Source: Saprospiraceae bacterium
GTDB lineage: Bacteria > Bacteroidota > Bacteroidia > Chitinophagales > Saprospiraceae
Length of the DNA: 11,857 bases
Direction: 5' to 3'
Assembly: GCA_007134625.1 (NCBI GenBank)
Contig: SLKL01000212.1
Span: forward strand, 1 to 11,857
Notes under the pieces: model-generated
The model's input: the letters and a program-made list of their open reading frames with translations, nothing else
The model's database searches: none
What the model was told of the DNA's origin: nothing
Program-made: the position numbers and the translations under genes
In this document: piece after piece, positions 9,101 to 11,857 of the stretch
Position numbering within the stretch: the first letter of the stretch is position 1
Layout of the letters: every line of letters begins with the position of its first letter

Positions 9101-10408
9101 CACCGTACGCAAATCACGGGTCATTGTACTGTCCCGCAATAATTGCTGATAAATCCGGTTTGCACTATTATCAGGCAATACGCCCTCCCCAAAAAGGGGC
9201 CTCAATTCGGGTGGCACATTAGACAACCCAAACTGCTGCCGGGTGTCTTCCGAGGTGAATTCCTCAAACTCTGCAAGATCCGAAAAAGCAACTATTTGCC
9301 TCAGATCTTCGAATTCATTACCTACGTTGGTTACCCAGACTTCTACTCTTTCCACTCTGAACAAACTATTGATAAAGGGCAAACTTTCAAGTGCTTCCTC
9401 ATACATATTTCTATTGTAATGAGATAGGAAAAAGTGACGATTGGCGTCGTATTCATCAGCACGGACTGAAAACTCCTGAATCTGAGAACCACCATCAACT
9501 GTGATACTTTCCTGACGGGCTCGCTGTTGCGAGGCAATAGCTGTTATTCGCAAATGTCCAAACTGAAGTTCAGTCTTGATACCGAAAAGGCTCTGACTAC
9601 CCTGAATAAGGGATGACCTAAGTGGAAGACTTACATTTCCGGCTTCTATATTTTTTATGATGTCATCATCGCTAAAAGCCTCACTGTCAAATTTAATATT
9701 TAATTGATTCTCAAAATCGAAGGTAGGACGCGTATTGTAATTGGTAGATAGCGTAAGTTTCTCCCCTATTCTACCGGTAACATTCATCTGAATGTCCATA
9801 TTAAAATCAAAAATCCCCTGACGCTGCTGTCTTACGGGAAGGACGGGGTTTTGTATATTCTGAAAACGCGCACCAAGTAGTATGTCGATATTTCCCTGAG
9901 GCTCTATTTCAACATCCGACCCTCCAAAAAGTCGGTCAATCAGATTGCGTTCTATATCCACCTCAAGAATGGGGTCTGTCAAACCCTCAACTTCACCATA
10001 AGGATCTGATATTCCGGCAAGATTATTGAAATAAGCCCTTTCTTCTCTCTCAAACCTCCATTCCAGATATTCTGAAAAGGTCATGTAGGTAGGTGTCCTG
10101 AAAAAATCGTCTCCAATCCTTTCGAGAATATAATATCTATTAGTAATGGGGTCGTACTCCACTTCCTGCTCTACAATAGCGGGATCCCTCAAATCAAAAG
10201 GATTCCCTCTGCCGGATCTTAAAAAATCACCCTCTCTGTCCCTTAATGGGATGGTGTCTCTCTCGATCAGTCGATATTCTTCCAATATCTCTTCAAACGG
10301 GTCATCCAGATTACTACCTGAAAAGGCCACATTGCTTGCAAAAAGGTTTGCAGAAATAAAAAAAGCCCCGAAGGCAAGGACGATTGACAAATTATTTTTT
10401 TCTCGCAT
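3131..10408 (-). CDS. sprA: SprA/Sov, type IX secretion system outer-membrane translocon
   Basis: This is the very large outer-membrane beta-barrel of the type IX secretion system, called SprA in gliding flavobacteria and Sov in Porphyromonas. It conducts folded proteins with C-terminal signals from the periplasm to the surface and works with PorV and a plug protein. From the ATG at 10408 the protein has 2425 residues, in line with the family (about 2,400-2,500). This start gives a signal peptide (MREKNN, a hydrophobic stretch, cleavage after NLFA). An ATG at 10453 would add 15 residues before it. Numbering from the longer form, SprA hallmarks include GARFQNIQNPVLPVRQQRQG (about 195-213), SLIQGSQSLFGIKTELQFG (281-299), VYIDDFEGS (about 876-884), MFVHAE after DMRYYERL, and CAEIWINELRL (Cys about 1525). 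The C-terminus AGIRVRFTLN fits a barrel-closing strand. The frame runs 7.3 kb without interruption. Two arginine-rich, lysine-free loops (about 1924-1960 and 2326-2356) stand out. It follows ruvA on the same strand. Confidence 0.97.
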   Translation of the reverse strand: MREKNNLSIVLAFGAFFISANLFASNVAFSGSNLDDPFEEILEEYRLIERDTIPLRDREGDFLRSGRGNPFDLRDPAIVEQEVEYDPITNRYYILERIGDDFFRTPTYMTFSEYLEWRFEREERAYFNNLAGISDPYGEVEGLTDPILEVDIERNLIDRLFGGSDVEIEPQGNIDILLGARFQNIQNPVLPVRQQRQGIFDFNMDIQMNVTGRIGEKLTLSTNYNTRPTFDFENQLNIKFDSEAFSDDDIIKNIEAGNVSLPLRSSLIQGSQSLFGIKTELQFGHLRITAIASQQRARQESITVDGGSQIQEFSVRADEYDANRHFFLSHYNRNMYEEALESLPFINSLFRVERVEVWVTNVGNEFEDLRQIVAFSDLAEFEEFTSEDTRQQFGLSNVPPELRPLFGEGVLPDNSANRIYQQLLRDSTMTRDLRTVVSTLQGFPYDFRSGVDFEQKRARKLPTNRYTLIPELGVIQLDAALRPDEVLAVAYEYTYNGEAYKVGEFATDVAAFEGDSTSASSRVLFLKMLKSSSQNVSEPMWDLMMKNVYSIGAFQASEEDFRFDIYYDDPAGGQKRFLPEPGAAGRPLLQKFNLDNLNYFGDPQPDGFFDFLPGITINTRTGKVMFPVLEPFGSSLKRIFDEEPTIDDDRRDELYEKYHYDMLYDTTITVAREFQERNRFVMKGSFRSSVSSDISLGAINVPRGSVTVRAGGTVLREDIDYIVDYQIGRVRIINDAYLASGTPINVSFEDNSLFSFQTRSMVGLRADYDISPNMSIGGTYMHLWEKPFTEKVNFGDDPINNRVFGVDFNYSNEAPWLTRMVDAIPLISTREQSTIDFYVEGAALRPGHSRAINVGDDDGGVVYIDDFEGSSSRIDLRVPVNSWIISSIPHGTGRWPESDLTDADVTGANRALINWYRIERTIAGGQNNPYTRTVSQQEIFRNRPQVPTLFDFRTFDISYYPNERGPYNFDRPEGIPGFSAGMNPDGTLRDPESRWGGMMRALPTNDFELTNIEYVEFWVLNPFIGTEERPVQDGGYMHINLGNVSEDIMKDGLAFYENGLPVPGDFIPTDTTAWGRVPTVPPVIYAFANDPEHRALQDVGLDGLDSLGEIAVFNDYYQSILASTILTNEAKAEIIADLANDDYKFWDDPSFTEDDDIFTRYRRFNNPEGNSPISQPGQRISNAYTNFPDSEDVNRDGSMNTTEAYFDYQIPIRHNGNNGLEWNDFITDTVVNPGNQVWYRFKVPINQYDNRVGGIQDFRSIKFIRMYMTGFEKPVTLRFASLDLTRNQWRRVTRQLDNAPPNTELPGDNEFDISVVNIEEHSSRTPFRYIIPPGIVRERNYQSTFSNAFLNEQSLALNICNLQSQRMNAVYRLLGEMDMRYYERLKMFVHAETLDAMEDDDLSIVMRIGSDYTSNYYEYEIPLKFSQFEAGKSYDRIVWPEENEFDFPLELLKDVKVNRNQAGVANNVIYEEPDPEKPENTVRVMGNPNTGAVKTIMVGVRNNSTNSTFCAEIWINELRLTGLNEQGGVAGLARLNMKLADFGNIAISGSHTSVGWGSLEQRVQQRSKEAITQFDIAADFELGRFLPEEANVDIPFFAQYSTEIRTPQYDPYDLDLELSEKLDLAESSAERDSLRDQAISRTDIKSFNFTNVRKRRSGDAPVRPWNIENFSLTYAYTETNRSDPILEQDDNTRHTGTLNYRYSRPATYVEPLKNVFGGARALRLISDFNFNPLPNSIGFRTTLDRRLNQRLYRFSEGEFSTSTSRQFLWNRDHDVTWDLTRSLKLNFVAQGNAVIDELDDSGFTLQNEFVGTEKSDRRDYVLDNIRDFGRLRDYNHSFTANYKVPIDKLPYLDWVNVDARYNASYNWAAAPVRVEFLGNSISNARGESIRATLNFERLYNQIGYLSRINQRARPGRATPPGRGGQQTERDRDRQGPRQPSTIERVIVRPLLLVRRGRFNYNRDYTSFVPGLMFEPTFAGMASGLSTPGIDYAFGRQPSDTWLLNNATEKGWFSADLRQNQNVSRTFSESWNATVDLEPFRDFRIEIKMDKRFSSSESFLFKNFGEDFIEPEDYLNAEYGFGRITEFGSYSVSYLALNTLFKDSNQEIQGLFNTFKSNRSTISGRLNPDGDEHPFDGPGFKEGFGANQEEVILPSFLAAYTDTDPEDIRLNVFDVKPLPNWSINYNGLSRLPFFSDIFDRVTISHGYQSSLTANRFDSRLSYTTDETGNSQIPENIDSVSGNYYPRLSVPELVINESFTPLIGISVQTKSGIDISFDYKRSRTLALSTIGQNLNETRSTDYTFGFGYVIKDFRFGGQAPAQRGDRQPGDTRDRRPGQQSTTRDLRILFDVSVRDDRTLQHSWGLDINPRDTRGQRAVRIAPAVEYDLSRNLSLRVFMDYFRTVPYTTQSYPITNTQAGIRVRFTLN
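3398..3445 (-). repeat. 24-bp tandem duplication inside sprA (octapeptide repeat)
   Basis: Two adjacent 24-bp units (3422-3445 and 3398-3421, read on the minus strand) are identical at 18 of 24 positions. They encode GDRQPGDT followed by RDRRPGQQ, residues about 2337-2352 of the long SprA form. The unit length is a multiple of three, so the frame is kept. The repeat sits in a hydrophilic loop between barrel strands near the C-terminus (after GYVIKDFRF, before DLRILFDVSV). Confidence 0.7.
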
Positions 10409-10545
10409 AAGTCCATTAAGAACAAAACAATTACCACTTAACGCTGAATGCATTCTATGCGTATAATTTTAAGATTTTTTATTTTTCATCTCAGAACTTC
10501 CTATAGCAATTACCATCTTTTACATAATTGATCTGAAGCTCAGCA

Positions 10546-10578
10546 CAAATATGACATTTAAAAACGAGCGCAAAAATA
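10546..10578 (-). promoter_or_regulatory. Possible promoter region for sprA
   Basis: On the minus strand, TATTTTTG (10571-10578) matches the TAnnTTTG -7 consensus exactly, but I see no TTG at the right distance before it. Alternatively, its TTTTTG may act as the -33 element for CATATTTG (10546-10553), a 7 of 8 match, 17 bp downstream. Either would give a 5' leader of roughly 130-160 bases before the sprA ATG at 10408. The sequence is AT-rich, so chance matches are likely. Confidence 0.25.
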
Positions 10579-10605
10579 AGTCATGTGACTGATTTTATTA
10601 TTGCC

Positions 10606-11199
10606 CTAAGTCATTATCTTCAAAGCTAATTTGATCAGGTTTTCCGTGCTCTTTTCCTGATCACTCTCAGTAACTACTCTTTTCAAAGCTTTACGAATTT
10701 TTGGTCTTTGAAACCCTAAGGCAACTAAGGCATTGAACGCTTCTTCCATCTCGTGATCTGAAGGAGTAATTAAGTCCGTTACATCACCCTGTCCGTAATC
10801 CTTTAAAACTTTATCTTTTAAATCGAGAATAATACGCTGCGCAGTCTTTGCTCCTATGCCTTTAACATTTTTAAATATCACTACATTTTCTGATAATATG
10901 CCGGCTCTTATTTCCTCAGGGCTTAAAGAAGAGCAAATCAATCTCGCCGTATTTGTACCTATTCCGGAAACACTGATCAACAACCTGAACAGGGACCGCT
11001 CAAACTCCGTACTAAATCCATAAAGCTCCATTTGATCCTCTCGCACATATAAATGTGTAAACAATCGGGGATTTTCATCATCCTTTAGTTGAGCATGAGT
11101 ATGAAATGAAATATGAAGCAAATAACCCACACCATTGACATCTAAAACTATGTGATCGGGTTGAAGGGAGCTTTTTTTCCCGCTGATATAATCGTACAT
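10606..11199 (-). CDS. ruvA: Holliday junction branch migration protein RuvA
   Basis: RuvA binds four-way DNA junctions as a tetramer and loads the RuvB motor that drives branch migration during recombinational repair. From the ATG at 11199 the protein has 197 residues, the normal family size, and begins MYDYISGK, equivalent to the usual MIAYLRGK. The reading frame extends nine codons to a TTG at 11226, which I reject because it adds an atypical leader. Domain I (about 1-64) is the OB fold with DVNGVGYLLHIS and VREDQMELYGF. Domain II carries two helix-hairpin-helix motifs, LISVSGIGTNTARLI and FKNVKGIGAKTAQRIILDLKDK, which contact the DNA backbone. After a short acidic linker, domain III (about 150-197) has MEEAFNALVALGFQ, the RuvB-binding three-helix unit. 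It lies directly upstream of sprA on the same strand, separated by 197 bp from the chosen sprA start. This neighbourhood is, as I recall, common in Bacteroidota and implies no role in secretion. Confidence 0.97.
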   Translation of the reverse strand: MYDYISGKKSSLQPDHIVLDVNGVGYLLHISFHTHAQLKDDENPRLFTHLYVREDQMELYGFSTEFERSLFRLLISVSGIGTNTARLICSSLSPEEIRAGILSENVVIFKNVKGIGAKTAQRIILDLKDKVLKDYGQGDVTDLITPSDHEMEEAFNALVALGFQRPKIRKALKRVVTESDQEKSTENLIKLALKIMT

Positions 11200-11455
11200 G
11201 GAATTAAGATTTATTTTTTTACCCAAAAAAACTTTTTCATTTCAAGTGCTTTTAATCCCATATTTCATCCCAGATTAATTTTGGATTAATATTATTAATA
11301 GGCAAAAAGCACTTCACTTAATGGGCAATAATTAAAGCACGAAAGTACTGCCATTTTAAAAGCGCGCCAAAATAAATGCTCTAATTGTGGTTTTTATTTC
11401 ATTGGAATCGGGCTTATCTTTACATTTTTGTAGAAATCATAAAAAACTAAGCTGA
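11200..11455. other. Divergent intergenic region between ruvA and purD
   Basis: This 256-bp AT-rich gap must hold the start signals for ruvA (leftward) and purD (rightward). I see no gene in it. It contains a perfect 10-bp inverted repeat, AAGTGCTTTT (11244-11253) and AAAAGCACTT (11305-11314). Three ATTAAT boxes (11274, 11285 and 11294) lie between the arms at roughly one helical turn. A partial third AAAGCAC occurs at 11334-11340. Confidence 0.5.
11415..11422 (+). promoter_or_regulatory. Candidate -7 box for purD
   Basis: TATCTTTA matches the Bacteroidota TAnnTTTG box at 7 of 8 positions and lies about 34 bases before the purD ATG, a typical distance. The nearest TTG (11385-11387) is 27 bp upstream of the box, which is too far to be a convincing -33 element, so this is only a tentative call. 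Confidence 0.3.
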
Positions 11456-11857
11456 ATGAATATTCTGATACTTGGAAGCGGGGGACGTGAGCACGCCCTA
11501 GGTAAAGCACTTAAAAATAGTCAAAAATCCGGTAAAATATTCTTTTCACCCGGCAATGCGGGGACGCTTTTGACCGGCAGCAATATTAATATAGATCACA
11601 AAGACTATGATGCGCTGAGGCTTTTTATCCAAAAAAACGATATCGGTCTTGTCGTTATCGGCCCTGAAGCGCCATTAGTAGATGGACTTGCGGATCAGCT
11701 TTCGAGTGATGATGGACTTCCTCAATTAAGAGTACTTGGGCCCGGAAGTAAAGGCGCGAGATTGGAGGGCAGTAAAAGTTTTGCTAAAGCTTTTATGAAA
11801 AAATACACCATCCCAACAGCAGCCTATCTTGAAATTCAGACTTCTAATTTATCGGAC
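11456..11857 (+). CDS. purD: Phosphoribosylamine-glycine ligase (GARS), N-terminal part, 3' truncated
   Basis: PurD catalyses the second step of de novo purine synthesis, joining glycine to 5-phosphoribosylamine with ATP in the cytoplasm. The ATG at 11456 opens a frame of 134 codons that is still open at the right window edge; the full enzyme is usually about 420-430 residues. The N-terminal domain is clear: MNILILGSGGREHALGKAL is the family's opening glycine-rich strand-loop, followed by FFSPGNAGT, VVIGPEAPLVDGLAD, and LGPGSKGARLEGSKSFAKAF, which leads into the ATP-grasp part. The start directly precedes the conserved strand, so no alternative is needed. There is no obvious Shine-Dalgarno sequence; the upstream bases are A-rich (AAAAAACTAAGCTGA), as usual in Bacteroidota. 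It diverges from ruvA. The missing part holds the rest of the ATP-grasp fold and the metal-binding residues, so integrity cannot be judged. Confidence 0.97.
   Translation, partial: MNILILGSGGREHALGKALKNSQKSGKIFFSPGNAGTLLTGSNINIDHKDYDALRLFIQKNDIGLVVIGPEAPLVDGLADQLSSDDGLPQLRVLGPGSKGARLEGSKSFAKAFMKKYTIPTAAYLEIQTSNLSD

Noticed and set aside
10409..10453. ATG at 10453 as the sprA start
   Set aside because: It would put 15 residues including a Cys before a well-formed signal peptide; the ATG at 10408 begins that peptide directly. It cannot be excluded without start mapping.
11200..11226. TTG at 11226 as the ruvA start
   Set aside because: The internal ATG at 11199 gives the family-typical MYDYISGK N-terminus and length, while the extension MGKKINLNS has no counterpart in RuvA.

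Overview
The window looks like chromosomal core DNA of a gliding-type Bacteroidota bacterium. The evidence is a complete SprA/Sov gene (the outer-membrane translocon of the type IX secretion system, found only in this phylum), an RprX/RprY-like two-component pair of the Bacteroidota type, a candidate TAnnTTTG -7 promoter box, and the absence of clear Shine-Dalgarno sequences before the genes. The moderate GC content and arginine-rich SprA loops suggest a Cytophagales-like lineage rather than a lysine-rich Flavobacterium, but the family cannot be fixed from this sequence.

Layout from left to right. Positions 1-461 (+) hold the 3' end of a small-conductance mechanosensitive channel gene. Positions 462-709 are a short convergent intergenic region with degenerate 14-bp repeats on both sides in opposite orientation. 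Everything from 710 to about 11199 is read from the minus strand, in transcription order ruvA (Holliday-junction protein), sprA (7.3 kb, most of the window), an rprX-like sensor kinase and an rprY-like response regulator. At 11456 a divergent gene, purD, starts on the plus strand and runs off the right edge.

SprA forms the giant outer-membrane pore through which proteins with C-terminal type IX signals, including gliding adhesins, leave the periplasm. The two-component pair directly behind it has a large periplasmic sensor domain and its own candidate promoter, which overlaps a 25-bp near-perfect palindrome. This raises the possibility that the pair senses envelope or secretion status and regulates itself, but that is inference. 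The ruvA-sprA adjacency is, as far as I recall, common in Bacteroidota and probably reflects old synteny rather than shared function.

Three of the genes have in-frame TTG or upstream ATG codons that lengthen the reading frame. I chose the internal ATG for ruvA (11199), the response regulator (1429) and sprA (10408) because those starts give the family-typical N-terminus or a proper signal peptide. I saw no mobile element, CRISPR array, tRNA or rRNA, and no frameshift in the large genes. The non-standard structure worth a second look is the palindrome before rprX, the inverted 14-bp repeat block, and a recently duplicated octapeptide in an SprA loop.
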